A stretch of DNA of 64,000 nt. Origin: Streptomyces djakartensis. GTDB lineage: Bacteria > Actinomycetota > Actinomycetes > Streptomycetales > Streptomycetaceae. A program made the position numbers and the translations under genes. The stretch covers positions 62,001 to 126,000 of the forward strand of contig NZ_BMWE01000015.1 of the NCBI RefSeq assembly GCF_014651075.1, in the 5' to 3' direction. The notes below the pieces were generated by a model. It was given only the letters and a program-made list of their open reading frames with translations. It had not been told where the DNA came from and ran no database searches. Positions 1-8,337 of the stretch are shown in pieces. The stretch's first letter is position 1, and each line of letters begins with the position of its first letter.

Positions 1-51
1 GGCCGCGAGTCCTTCTGCCGTGAATCCCCTGAAGGAGTGATCACCGCGTGA
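1..51 (+). CDS. Possible 3' end of the upstream gene (cobN?), partial
   Basis: The first 16 codons in frame 1 run open to a TGA at 49-51, which overlaps the GTG start of the next gene in a GTGA arrangement, the junction style used through the rest of this operon. Family knowledge suggests the upstream neighbour of this chelatase subunit would be cobN, but the fragment is too short to identify. A second open frame ends at a TGA at 38-40, so even the reading frame is uncertain. Confidence 0.3.
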   Translation, partial: GRESFCRESPEGVITA

Positions 52-2063
52 GCACGCCCTACCCCTTTTCCGCCCTCGTCGGACAGGACAGCCTCCGCTT
101 GGCGCTGCTCATCAACGCGGTGAGCCCGGCGGTCGGCGGTGTGCTGGTGCGCGGTGAGAAGGGCACGGCCAAGTCGACGGCCGTGCGGGCGCTGTCGGCG
201 CTCATCCCGGAGGTGGACGTCGTCTCCGGGTGCCGTTTCTCCTGCGACCCCGGCGCGCCCGACCCGGGCTGCCCGGACGGGCCGCACGAGCGGGGGGCGT
301 CCGTCTCCCGTCCGGCCCGGATGGTGGAGCTGCCCGTCGGTGCCTCCGAGGACCGGCTCGTCGGCGCGCTGGACATCGAGCGGGCGCTCGCCGAGGGCGT
401 GAAGGCCTTCGAGCCCGGGCTGCTCGCCGACGCGCACCGCGGGATCCTCTACGTCGACGAGGTCAACCTCCTCCACGACCACCTGGTCGACCTGCTGCTG
501 GACGCGGCCGCGATGGGTGCCTCGTACGTCGAGCGGGAGGGCGTCTCGGTACGGCACGCCGCGCGGTTCCTGCTGGTCGGCACCATGAACCCCGAAGAGG
601 GCGAGCTGCGGCCGCAGTTGCTCGACCGGTTCGGGCTGACCGTGGAGGTCACGGCCTCCCGGGAGCCCGACCAGCGGGTGGAGGTCGTCAGGCGGCGGCT
701 CGCCTACGACGCCGATCCGGCCGCCTTCGCGGCCCGGTGGGCGGACGAGGAGGCCGCCGTACGGGCCCGGATCGCGGCGGCGCGGGAGCTGCTGCCGTCC
801 GTGCGGCTGGGCGACGGGGCGCTGCGGCAGATCGCGGCGACCTGCGCGGCGTTCGAGGTGGACGGCATGCGCGCCGACATCGTGATGGCGCGCACCGCCA
901 CCGCGCTGGCGGCCTGGGCGGGGCGTACGGACGTGCTCGCGGAGGACGTACGGCAGGCGGCGCTGCTCGCGCTGCCGCACCGGCGGCGGCGCAACCCTTT
1001 CGACGCGCCGGGGCTGGACGAGGACAAGCTGGACGAGACCCTGGAGGAGTTCTCCGGGGACGACGACGATCAGGACCCCGACCCGGACCCGGGGCCGGAC
1101 GGGCCCGGTGGCGGCGGTGGCGGTGGTGGGAAGCCGGAGCCCGGCGAGGGGCCTCAGGGCGGCGACGCCGAGGCGCAGGCCGAGCCGGGGGAAGGCGGGC
1201 AGCCGCAGCCGTCGGGGACCGGTGAGCAGTCGGCCGTACGGGCCGCCGAACCGTTCCGGACCAAGGTGCTGAGCGTGCCCGGACTCGGCGAGGGCGCGGC
1301 CGGGCGGCGTTCCAGGGCGCGGACCGAGCACGGGCGCACCACCGGGGCCCGGCGGCCGCGGGGCGCGCTCACCAAGCTGCACCTGGCGGCGACCGTGCAG
1401 GCCGCGGCGCCGCACCAGCGGGCGCGTGGACGGTCGGGGCCGGGACTGGTCGTGCGCCGGGACGACCTGCGGCAGGCCACCCGCGAGGGACACGAGGGCA
1501 ATCTCGTGCTGTTCGTGGTGGACGCCTCCGGGTCGATGGCGGCACGGCAGCGGATGAGCGCCGTGAAGGGCGCCGTGCTGTCGCTGCTGCTGGACGCGTA
1601 CCAGCGGCGGGACAAGGTGGGGCTGGTGACCTTCCGGGGATCGGACGCGGACGTCGCGCTGCCCCCGACCTCGTCCGTGGACGCGGCGGCGGCCCGGCTG
1701 GAGTCGCTGCCGACGGGCGGGCGTACGCCGCTGGCCGCCGGGCTGCTGCGCGCACACGACGTGCTGCGCGTGGAGCGGCTGCGGGATCCGGCGCGGCGCC
1801 CGCTGGTCGTGGTGGTGACGGACGGGCGGGCCACCGGGGGCCCGGAGCCGGTCGCCCTGGCCGGGCGGGCGGCACGGCTGTTCGCGGCCGAGGGCGTCGC
1901 GTCCGTCGTCGTGGACTGCGAGTCGGGGCCGGTGCGGCTGGGGCTCGCCGGGCAGCTCGCCGGTGAACTGGGTGGCACCGCCGTGACGCTGGACGAGCTG
2001 CGGGCCGACTCGATCGCCGGGCTGGTCAGGGATGTGCAGGGGACTACGAGGAGGGCCGCGTAA
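48..2063 (+). CDS. Putative cobaltochelatase AAA+/VWA subunit (ChlI-ChlD fusion type)
   Basis: Probable ATP-driven partner of CobN for inserting cobalt into hydrogenobyrinate a,c-diamide; the family also covers magnesium chelatase subunits. The 671-residue protein has an N-terminal AAA+ module with Walker A GEKGTAKS (residues 36-43) and Walker B LYVDEV (about 134-139), an acidic Asp/Pro/Gly-rich linker (about 340-400) and a C-terminal VWA domain with a MIDAS motif DASGS at 492-496. It therefore joins in one chain the jobs of separate CobS/CobT or ChlI/ChlD subunits. The GTG start at 48 follows a GAAGGAG ribosome site. Its TAA overlaps the cobO ATG. Substrate (cobalt rather than magnesium) is inferred from the cob neighbours. 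Confidence 0.9.
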   Translation: MSTPYPFSALVGQDSLRLALLINAVSPAVGGVLVRGEKGTAKSTAVRALSALIPEVDVVSGCRFSCDPGAPDPGCPDGPHERGASVSRPARMVELPVGASEDRLVGALDIERALAEGVKAFEPGLLADAHRGILYVDEVNLLHDHLVDLLLDAAAMGASYVEREGVSVRHAARFLLVGTMNPEEGELRPQLLDRFGLTVEVTASREPDQRVEVVRRRLAYDADPAAFAARWADEEAAVRARIAAARELLPSVRLGDGALRQIAATCAAFEVDGMRADIVMARTATALAAWAGRTDVLAEDVRQAALLALPHRRRRNPFDAPGLDEDKLDETLEEFSGDDDDQDPDPDPGPDGPGGGGGGGGKPEPGEGPQGGDAEAQAEPGEGGQPQPSGTGEQSAVRAAEPFRTKVLSVPGLGEGAAGRRSRARTEHGRTTGARRPRGALTKLHLAATVQAAAPHQRARGRSGPGLVVRRDDLRQATREGHEGNLVLFVVDASGSMAARQRMSAVKGAVLSLLLDAYQRRDKVGLVTFRGSDADVALPPTSSVDAAAARLESLPTGGRTPLAAGLLRAHDVLRVERLRDPARRPLVVVVTDGRATGGPEPVALAGRAARLFAAEGVASVVVDCESGPVRLGLAGQLAGELGGTAVTLDELRADSIAGLVRDVQGTTRRAA

Positions 2064-2671
2064 TGCCGCAGGGACAGCCGAGTGTGGTTCCGGACGACGG
2101 GCTGACGACCCGACAGCGCCGGAACCGGCCGCTCGTCATGGTTCACACGGGCGTCGGGAAGGGCAAGTCCACCGCCGCCTTCGGGCTCGCGCTGCGGGCC
2201 TGGAACCAGGGGTGGCCGATCGGGGTGTTCCAGTTCGTCAAGTCGGCGAAGTGGAAGGTCGGCGAGGAGAACGCGCTGCGGGTGCTCGGTGCCTCCGGCG
2301 AGGGCGGGTCCGTCGCCTGGCACAAGATGGGCGAGGGCTGGTCCTGGGTGCAGCGTGATCTCCAGGGTGACAACTCGAGCAACGAGGAGAAGGCCCGGGA
2401 GGGCTGGGAGCAGGTCAAGCGGGACCTGGCGGCCGAGACGTACCGGCTGTACGTGCTGGACGAGTTCGCCTACCCGATGCACTGGGGATGGATCGACACG
2501 GACGAGGTCGTGGACGTCCTGCGGAACCGGCCCGGCACCCAGCATGTGGTGATCACCGGGCGCAACGCCCCCGGGAAGCTGCTGGACTTCGCCGACCTGG
2601 TGACCGAGATGTCCAAGGTGAAGCACCCCATGGACGCAGGGCAGAAGGGGCAGAGAGGCATCGAGTGGTGA
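2063..2671 (+). CDS. cobO: Cob(I)yrinic acid a,c-diamide adenosyltransferase
   Basis: Transfers the 5'-deoxyadenosyl group from ATP to cob(I)alamin or cob(I)yrinic diamide, forming the Co-C bond. The 202-residue length is normal for the CobA/CobO/BtuR family. A P-loop GVGKGKST lies at residues 30-37, followed by the family motifs VFQFVKSAKWKVGEE and YVLDEFAYPMHWGW. The start overlaps the previous stop (TAATG), and the stop overlaps the cobB GTG (GTGA), so translation is probably coupled on both sides. Cytosolic. Confidence 0.95.
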   Translation: MPQGQPSVVPDDGLTTRQRRNRPLVMVHTGVGKGKSTAAFGLALRAWNQGWPIGVFQFVKSAKWKVGEENALRVLGASGEGGSVAWHKMGEGWSWVQRDLQGDNSSNEEKAREGWEQVKRDLAAETYRLYVLDEFAYPMHWGWIDTDEVVDVLRNRPGTQHVVITGRNAPGKLLDFADLVTEMSKVKHPMDAGQKGQRGIEW

Positions 2672-4050
2672 CGTCCTCGTCCGTTCCCCGGCTGGTGATC
2701 GCCGCGCCCTCCTCACGGAGCGGCAAGACCACCGTCGCCACGGGGCTGATGGCCGCGTTCGCCGCGCGGGGGCTCGCCGTGTCCCCGCACAAGGTCGGGC
2801 CGGACTACATCGACCCCGGGTACCACGCGCTCGCGACCGGGCGGGTGGGGCGGAACCTCGACGCGTACCTGTGCGGGCCGGAGCTGGTCGGGCCGTTGTT
2901 CCGGCACGGGGCGCGGGGGTGTGACCTCGCCGTGGTCGAGGGCGTGATGGGGATGTACGACGGGGCCGCGGGAGAGGGTGAACTCGCGTCCACGGCGCAT
3001 GTGGCGAAGCTGCTGCGGGCGCCGGTGGTGCTGGTCGTCGACGCGGCGTCGCAGTCGCGGTCGGTGGCGGCGCTGGTGCACGGGTTCGTCTCCTGGGATC
3101 CGGAGGTCCGGGTCGGGGGCGTGATCCTGAACAAGGTCGCCTCGGACCGGCACGAGGAGCTGTTGCGGGAGGCCCTGGAGCAGGTGGGGGTGCCGGTGCT
3201 CGGGGTGTTGCGGCGGGCTCCGCAGGTGGACACGCCGTCGCGGCATCTGGGGCTGGTGCCGGTCGCCGAACGGCGGGCCGAGGCGGTGGAGGCCGTTGCC
3301 GCGATGGCCGCGCAGGTGGCCGAGGGGTGTGATCTGGAGGCGCTGCTGGGGTTGGCTCGGAGCGCCGGTGCGTTGTCGTGTGCCGCCTGGGATGCGGCTG
3401 AGGCTGTTTCCCCGCCCACCCACCACCCGACACGTTCGCAGGAAGGCACCAAGCCGAGAGTGGCGGTCGCCGGCGGGTCCGCGTTCACCTTCTCCTACGC
3501 CGAGCATGCCGAACTGCTCGCCGCCGCCGGTGCGGAGGTCGTGCCCTTCGACCCCCTGCGGGACGAGGAACTGCCCGAAGGGACGAGCGGGTTGGTGATC
3601 GGCGGCGGGTTCCCCGAGGTGTACGCCGCCGAACTGTCCGCCAACGAGCCGCTGCGCAAGTCCGTCGCCGCGCTCGCGGACAGCGGCGCTCCCCTCGCCG
3701 CCGAGTGCGCGGGGCTGCTGTACCTGTGCCGGGAGCTGGACGGGCAGCCGATGTGCGGGGTGCTGGACGCCGGGGCGCGGATGACCGACCGGCTGACCCT
3801 GGGCTACCGGGACGCCGTCGCCGTGGGCGACAGTGTGCTCGCGGCGGCCGGGACCCGGATGCGCGGCCACGAGTTCCACCGGACCGCCGTGGAGCCCGGC
3901 TCGGGGACGGACCCCGCCTGGGGCGTGCGGACTCCGCGGCGCGTCGAAGGCTTCGTACAGCGCGGTGTGCACGCGAGCTATCTGCACACCCACTGGGCGT
4001 CCCGGCCCGGTGTCGCCCGCCGGTTCGTGGAGAGGTGCCGCACGTCATGA
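2668..4050 (+). CDS. cobB: Cobyrinate/hydrogenobyrinate a,c-diamide synthase
   Basis: Glutamine- and ATP-dependent amidation of the a and c carboxylates of the corrin ring. The 460-residue protein has an N-terminal ATP-binding module (IAAPSSRSGKTTVATGL near residues 10-26) and a C-terminal class I amidotransferase domain with nucleophile Cys347 in the motif AAECAGLLYL. The two domains are joined by a variable linker near residue 250. The start at GTG 2668 is chosen because it overlaps the cobO stop and begins just before the conserved N-terminus; longer in-frame extensions lie inside cobO. Its stop overlaps the next ATG. Confidence 0.95.
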   Translation: MTSSSVPRLVIAAPSSRSGKTTVATGLMAAFAARGLAVSPHKVGPDYIDPGYHALATGRVGRNLDAYLCGPELVGPLFRHGARGCDLAVVEGVMGMYDGAAGEGELASTAHVAKLLRAPVVLVVDAASQSRSVAALVHGFVSWDPEVRVGGVILNKVASDRHEELLREALEQVGVPVLGVLRRAPQVDTPSRHLGLVPVAERRAEAVEAVAAMAAQVAEGCDLEALLGLARSAGALSCAAWDAAEAVSPPTHHPTRSQEGTKPRVAVAGGSAFTFSYAEHAELLAAAGAEVVPFDPLRDEELPEGTSGLVIGGGFPEVYAAELSANEPLRKSVAALADSGAPLAAECAGLLYLCRELDGQPMCGVLDAGARMTDRLTLGYRDAVAVGDSVLAAAGTRMRGHEFHRTAVEPGSGTDPAWGVRTPRRVEGFVQRGVHASYLHTHWASRPGVARRFVERCRTS

Positions 4051-4778
4051 GCAGCAGGTTGATCGGTGTCGGCGTCGGGCCCGGTGATCCGGAACTGGTG
4101 ACCGTGAAGGGCGTCAACGCCTTGCGGCAGGCGGATGTCGTGGTCGTGCCCGTGATGGAGGGCGGGGAGCGCGGCCGGGCCGAGGCGACCGTGCTGCACT
4201 ACGTGCCCGAGGAGAAGATCGTACGCGTGGTGTTCGCCCTCAACGAGCGGACCGACCGGGCGCGGCGTGAGGCCGCCTGGGACGCGGCCGGTCAGCGGGT
4301 CGCGGGGTTGCTGCGCGGACACGGTGCCGTCGCCTTCGCCACCATCGGGGACCCCAACGTGTACTCCACGTTCACGTACCTCGCGCAGACCGTCGCACAG
4401 CTCGTGCCGGGGACCGTCGTCGAGACCGTGCCCGGCATCACCGCCATGCAGGACCTCGCGGCACGGTCGGGCGCCGTGCTGACCGAGGGAACCGAGCCGC
4501 TCACCCTCGTGCCCGTCACCGCGGGGGCGACCGTGCTCAAGGAGGCCCTCGCGGGGCCCGGGACCGTCGTGGCCTACAAGTTCGGGCGGCAGGCCCACGA
4601 GGTCGCCGAGGCGCTGCGGGAGACCGGGCGGATCGGCGGCGCCGTGTGGGGGTCGGCGCTGGGACTGGCGGACGAGTCGATCCGGCCGGCCGCCGAACTC
4701 GACGACGCTCCCCTGCCCTATCTGTCGACGCTCATCGCCCCCGCGCGGCGGGACGGCGGGCGGGGCGGAAAGCTCTGA
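4047..4778 (+). CDS. cobI: Precorrin-2 C20-methyltransferase
   Basis: SAM-dependent methylation at C20 of the tetrapyrrole (CobI/CbiL family). The 243-residue product opens with the canonical LIGVGVGPGDPELVTVKG loop (about residues 5-22), and carries FATIGDPNVYSTF and VPGITAMQDLAA, typical of corrin methyltransferases. The ATG lies within the cobB stop (ATGA). A gap of about 44 bp before cobM is the first place in the operon where genes do not overlap. Confidence 0.95.
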   Translation: MSSRLIGVGVGPGDPELVTVKGVNALRQADVVVVPVMEGGERGRAEATVLHYVPEEKIVRVVFALNERTDRARREAAWDAAGQRVAGLLRGHGAVAFATIGDPNVYSTFTYLAQTVAQLVPGTVVETVPGITAMQDLAARSGAVLTEGTEPLTLVPVTAGATVLKEALAGPGTVVAYKFGRQAHEVAEALRETGRIGGAVWGSALGLADESIRPAAELDDAPLPYLSTLIAPARRDGGRGGKL

Positions 4779-4822
4779 CGCGCCGGTACTTCACCGTCAA
4801 CCCTGTACGAGAGGACCATTCC

Positions 4823-5668
4823 ATGGCCGACGCCCCAGCCGGCAAGGTGACCTTCGTCGGTGCCGGCCCCGGCGCCGCCGACCTGCTGACGTTCCGCGCC
4901 GCGCGCGCCATCGCCGAGGCCGATGTCGTGATCTGGGCGGCCAGCCTGGTCCAGGAGGAGGTCCTGCGGCACGCGCGCGAGGACGCGGAGATCCTCGACT
5001 CGGCGGGCCTCTCCCTGGAGGACGTCGTGGCGGTGTACCGGCGGGCCCGCGAGGAGGGGCTGCGCGTCGCCCGGATCCACTCCGGCGACCCCGCCCTGTG
5101 GGGCGGCACCCAGGAGCAGCTCGACCGGTGCGCAGAGATCGGTATCGCCACCGAGATCGTGCCCGGTGTGTCCTCCTTCTCCGCCGTCGCCGCTCTCGCA
5201 CAGCGCGAGCTGACCATTCCGGAGGTCGCGCAGTCCGTCGTCCTGACCCGGCTCGGCGGTGGCAAGACGCCCATGCCGCCCGGGGAGGAGGTCCGCGAGT
5301 TCGCCCGGCACGGCACCACCATGGCGGTCTTCCTGTCCGCCGCCCGCAGCGGTCAGCTCGTGCGGGAGCTGCTGGAGGGCGGCTACCCGACGACCACCCC
5401 GGTCGTCGTCGCGTACCAGGCGACCTGGCCGGAGGAGCTGGTCGTGCGGTGCACGGTCGGCACACTGGAGGAGACGGTCAAGGAACACAAGCTCTGGAAG
5501 CACACCCTGTTCCTCGTCGGTCCGGCCCTCGACGCGCACGGCACGCGCTCGCACCTGTACCACCCGGGCCACTTCCACGGCTACCGCAAGGCCGACCCCG
5601 AGGCCCGCAGGGCCCTGCGCGCACGGCGAGCCGGCAGCACGTCCGCCGAAGAAGGAGTCGCCCGGTGA
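4823..5668 (+). CDS. cobM: Precorrin-4 C11-methyltransferase
   Basis: SAM-dependent C11 methylation (CobM/CbiF). The protein has 281 residues with the family N-terminus VTFVGAGPGAADLLTFRAARAI, the motif HSGDPALWGGTQEQ, and VPGVSSFSAVAALAQRELT. ATG 4823 follows a GAGAGGA ribosome site; upstream in-frame extensions lie in cobI and lack the family sequence. The TGA overlaps the GTG of the next gene. Confidence 0.95.
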   Translation: MADAPAGKVTFVGAGPGAADLLTFRAARAIAEADVVIWAASLVQEEVLRHAREDAEILDSAGLSLEDVVAVYRRAREEGLRVARIHSGDPALWGGTQEQLDRCAEIGIATEIVPGVSSFSAVAALAQRELTIPEVAQSVVLTRLGGGKTPMPPGEEVREFARHGTTMAVFLSAARSGQLVRELLEGGYPTTTPVVVAYQATWPEELVVRCTVGTLEETVKEHKLWKHTLFLVGPALDAHGTRSHLYHPGHFHGYRKADPEARRALRARRAGSTSAEEGVAR

Positions 5669-7347
5669 TCGGCCTCATCTCCGCCACGGCGGCGGGAGCG
5701 GCGGCGCGGGACCGGCTGGCCGCCGCGTGGCCGGACCGCACGCGGGTGTACGAGGGTCCCGTCGGGGACGCCGTACGGGCCGCGTTCGCCCAGTGCGAGC
5801 AGCTCGTGTGCTTCCTGGCGACGGGCGCGGTGGTGCGCCTGGTGGCGCCGCTGCTGTCGGGCAAGGCGGCCGACCCGGGTGTGGTGTGTGTCGACGAGGG
5901 CGGCCGGTTCGCGGTGTCCCTGGTGGGCGGGCACGCGGGCGGCGCAAACGAACTCGCCGCAGAAGTCGGGGAGTTGCTGGGTGCCGAGCCGGTGGTGACG
6001 ACGGCCACGGACGCCGTGGGGCTGCCCGGCCTGGACACCCTCGGCCTGCCGGTGGAGGGCGATGTCGCCGGGGTGTCGCGGGCGTTGCTGGACGGCGAGG
6101 CGGTGGCGCTGCGGGCCGAGGTGGCCTGGCCGCTGCCGCCGCTGCCGGTGGCGGCCGAGGGGGCGTACACGATCCGGGTGACCGACCGTGCGGTCGAGCC
6201 GGACGGGCGCGAGGTGGTGCTGCGGCCGCCGTCCCTGGTCGTCGGGGTCGGGGCATCGCGGGGTGCGCCCGCCGAGGAGGTTCTCGGGCTGGTCGAGGAC
6301 GCCCTGCGGGAGGCCGGGCTGTCCGCCGCGTCCGTGGCCGAGCTGGCCACCGTCGACGCCAAGGCCGGGGAGCCGGGCATCGTCGAGGCCGCGCGGCGGC
6401 TGGGCGTACCGCTGGTGACGTACGCCGCCGGGGAGCTGGCCGGGGTCGAGGTGCCCAACCCGTCCGGCGCCCCGCTGGCCGCCGTCGGCACACCCTCCGT
6501 CGCGGAGGCCTCGGCGCTGCTGCGGGGCGGCGAACTCCTGGTCCCCAAGCGGAAGTCCGCCGGCAACCCGGCCATGGCCACCTGTGCCGTCGTACGGCGA
6601 CCGGGCCGCGGGCGGCTCGCGGTGATCGGGCTCGGGCCGGGCGCCCGGGACCTGCTGACGCCGCGCGCCAGGGCCGAACTCCGGCGTGCCTCCGTGCTCG
6701 TCGGTCTCGACCAGTACGTCGACCAGATCCGCGATCTGCTGCGGCCCGGCACCCGGGTCCTGGAATCGGGGCTCGGGGCCGAGGAGGAGCGGGCGCGCAC
6801 GGCCGTCGAGGAGGCCCGCAAGGGGCAGGCCGTCGCGCTCATCGGCAGCGGGGACGCGGGCGTGTACGCCATGGCCTCCCCCGCGCTCGCCGAGGCCTCC
6901 GACGACATCGACGTGGTCGGCGTGCCCGGTGTGACGGCCGCGCTCGCCGCCGGGGCGATCCTGGGGGCGCCGCTGGGCCACGACCACGTGTCGATCAGCC
7001 TGTCCGACCTGCACACCCCTTGGGAGGTCATCGAGCGGCGGGTGCGCGCGGCGGCCGAGGCGGACCTGGTCGTGACGTTCTACAACCCGCGCAGCCGGGG
7101 CCGCGACTGGCAGCTGCCGAAGGCGCTGGCGATCCTCGCCGGGCACCGGGAGCCGACGACCCCGGTCGGCGTGGTGCGCAACGCCTCGCGGCCGGACGAG
7201 TCCGCCCGCGTCACCACCCTGGCCGGGCTCGACCCCGCGACGGTCGACATGATGACGGTCGTGACCGTGGGCAACACGGCGACCCGCGAGATCGCCGGCC
7301 GCATGGTGACGCCGCGCGGCTACCGCTGGCAGGAGGGAGCCGAGTGA
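5665..7347 (+). CDS. cobJ: CbiG-CobJ fusion: cobalt-precorrin-5A hydrolase / precorrin-3B C17-methyltransferase
   Basis: Two enzymes in one 560-residue chain. Residues 1 to about 310 are CbiG-like (N-terminal MIGLISATAAGAAARDRLA; VSLVGGHAGGANELA; C-terminal ATVDAKAGEPGI), the family that opens the delta-lactone ring in the anaerobic route. From about residue 318 a complete C17-methyltransferase follows (LAVIGLGPGARDLLTPRA, SGDAGVYAMASP, VPGVTAALAAGAILGAPLGHD). Such fusions are known in actinobacteria. The GTG start overlaps the cobM stop. The ring contraction and methylation would be linked steps; whether the CbiG half is active here is not visible from sequence. Confidence 0.93.
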   Translation: MIGLISATAAGAAARDRLAAAWPDRTRVYEGPVGDAVRAAFAQCEQLVCFLATGAVVRLVAPLLSGKAADPGVVCVDEGGRFAVSLVGGHAGGANELAAEVGELLGAEPVVTTATDAVGLPGLDTLGLPVEGDVAGVSRALLDGEAVALRAEVAWPLPPLPVAAEGAYTIRVTDRAVEPDGREVVLRPPSLVVGVGASRGAPAEEVLGLVEDALREAGLSAASVAELATVDAKAGEPGIVEAARRLGVPLVTYAAGELAGVEVPNPSGAPLAAVGTPSVAEASALLRGGELLVPKRKSAGNPAMATCAVVRRPGRGRLAVIGLGPGARDLLTPRARAELRRASVLVGLDQYVDQIRDLLRPGTRVLESGLGAEEERARTAVEEARKGQAVALIGSGDAGVYAMASPALAEASDDIDVVGVPGVTAALAAGAILGAPLGHDHVSISLSDLHTPWEVIERRVRAAAEADLVVTFYNPRSRGRDWQLPKALAILAGHREPTTPVGVVRNASRPDESARVTTLAGLDPATVDMMTVVTVGNTATREIAGRMVTPRGYRWQEGAE

Positions 7348-7416
7348 ACCGCACGGCCCACCCGCCCACGCTCGACACCCCGCTCTACCACGCCGCTCGC
7401 GCCCCGAGGAGAAACC

Positions 7417-8337
7417 GTGACCACGCCGCCCGCCCTGCTGATCGCCGGCCACGGCACCCGTGACGACGCCGGAGCCGAGGCGTTCCGCGACTTCGTACGG
7501 GAGCTGGGGCGCCGCCACCCCGAACTGCCCGTCGCGGGCGGCTTCATCGAGCTGTCCCCGCCGCCGCTGGGCGAGGCCGTCACCGAGCTGGTGGAGCGGG
7601 GCGTACGGCGGTTCGCCGCCGTACCGCTGATGCTGGTGTCCGCCGGGCACGCCAAGGGTGACATCCCGGCGGCGCTGGCCCGCGAGAAGGAACGGCACCC
7701 CGGCATCTCGTACACCTACGGGCGCCCGCTCGGCCCGCACCCGGCACTGCTGAACGTGCTGGAGCGGCGGCTGGACGAGGCGCTGGGCGGTACGGCGCGC
7801 AGGCCGGGCGACCGCGCCGACGTGATGGTGCTGCTGGTGGGGCGCGGGTCGACGGACCCGGACGCCAACGCCGAGGTGCACAAGGCGGCGCGGCTGCTGT
7901 GGGAGGGACGCGGATACGCGGGTGTCGAGACGGCGTTCGTGTCCCTGGCGGCGCCGGACGTGCCGAGCGGGCTCGACCGGTGCGTGCGGCTCGGCGCCCG
8001 CCGGATCGTGGTGCTCCCCTACTTCCTGTTCACCGGCGTCCTTCCGGACCGGGTCCGGATGCAGACGGAGGGCTGGGCGGCGGCCCACCCGGAGGTCGAG
8101 GTGTGCTCGGCCGGTGTGGTCGGGCCGGAGCCGGAGCTGCTGGACCTGGTGTGGGAGCGGTACGAGGAGGCTCTCCGGGGCGATCTGCGGATGAACTGCG
8201 ACAGTTGCGTCTACCGCGTCGCCCTGCCGGGCTTCGAGGACAAGGTGGGTTTGCCGCAGCAGCCGCACTTCCACCCGGACGACGACGCCCACCACGGGCA
8301 CGGGCACCACCACGGGACGCACTCGCATGTGCACTGA
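7417..8337 (+). CDS. cbiX: Sirohydrochlorin cobaltochelatase, long CbiX type with MxCxxC and His-rich tail
   Basis: Inserts Co2+ into sirohydrochlorin, the early cobalt-insertion step. The 306 residues form two tandem CbiX/CbiK-fold halves. The first keeps the catalytic-type AGHGTRD motif (His near residue 10); the second has GRGSTD, with Arg in place of His. Near the C-terminus is an MxCxxC motif (Met259, Cys261, Cys264) and a tail from about 284 with roughly a dozen histidines. Both traits are described for the Bacillus megaterium long-form CbiX, where the Cys motif binds an Fe-S cluster. GTG 7417 follows GAGGAGA. The 3' end overlaps the next gene by 11 bp. Confidence 0.92.
   Translation: MTTPPALLIAGHGTRDDAGAEAFRDFVRELGRRHPELPVAGGFIELSPPPLGEAVTELVERGVRRFAAVPLMLVSAGHAKGDIPAALAREKERHPGISYTYGRPLGPHPALLNVLERRLDEALGGTARRPGDRADVMVLLVGRGSTDPDANAEVHKAARLLWEGRGYAGVETAFVSLAAPDVPSGLDRCVRLGARRIVVLPYFLFTGVLPDRVRMQTEGWAAAHPEVEVCSAGVVGPEPELLDLVWERYEEALRGDLRMNCDSCVYRVALPGFEDKVGLPQQPHFHPDDDAHHGHGHHHGTHSHVH

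Noticed and set aside
1154..3433. Long antisense open frame (759 codons) opposite the cobalamin genes
   Set aside because: High-GC DNA gives long antisense frames; the translation is Arg/Pro/Ala-rich with no family pattern, while the + strand encodes clear enzymes.
7344..7463. Short GTG frame between cobJ and cbiX
   Set aside because: Overlaps cbiX out of frame, Arg/His/Pro-rich, no conserved sequence.
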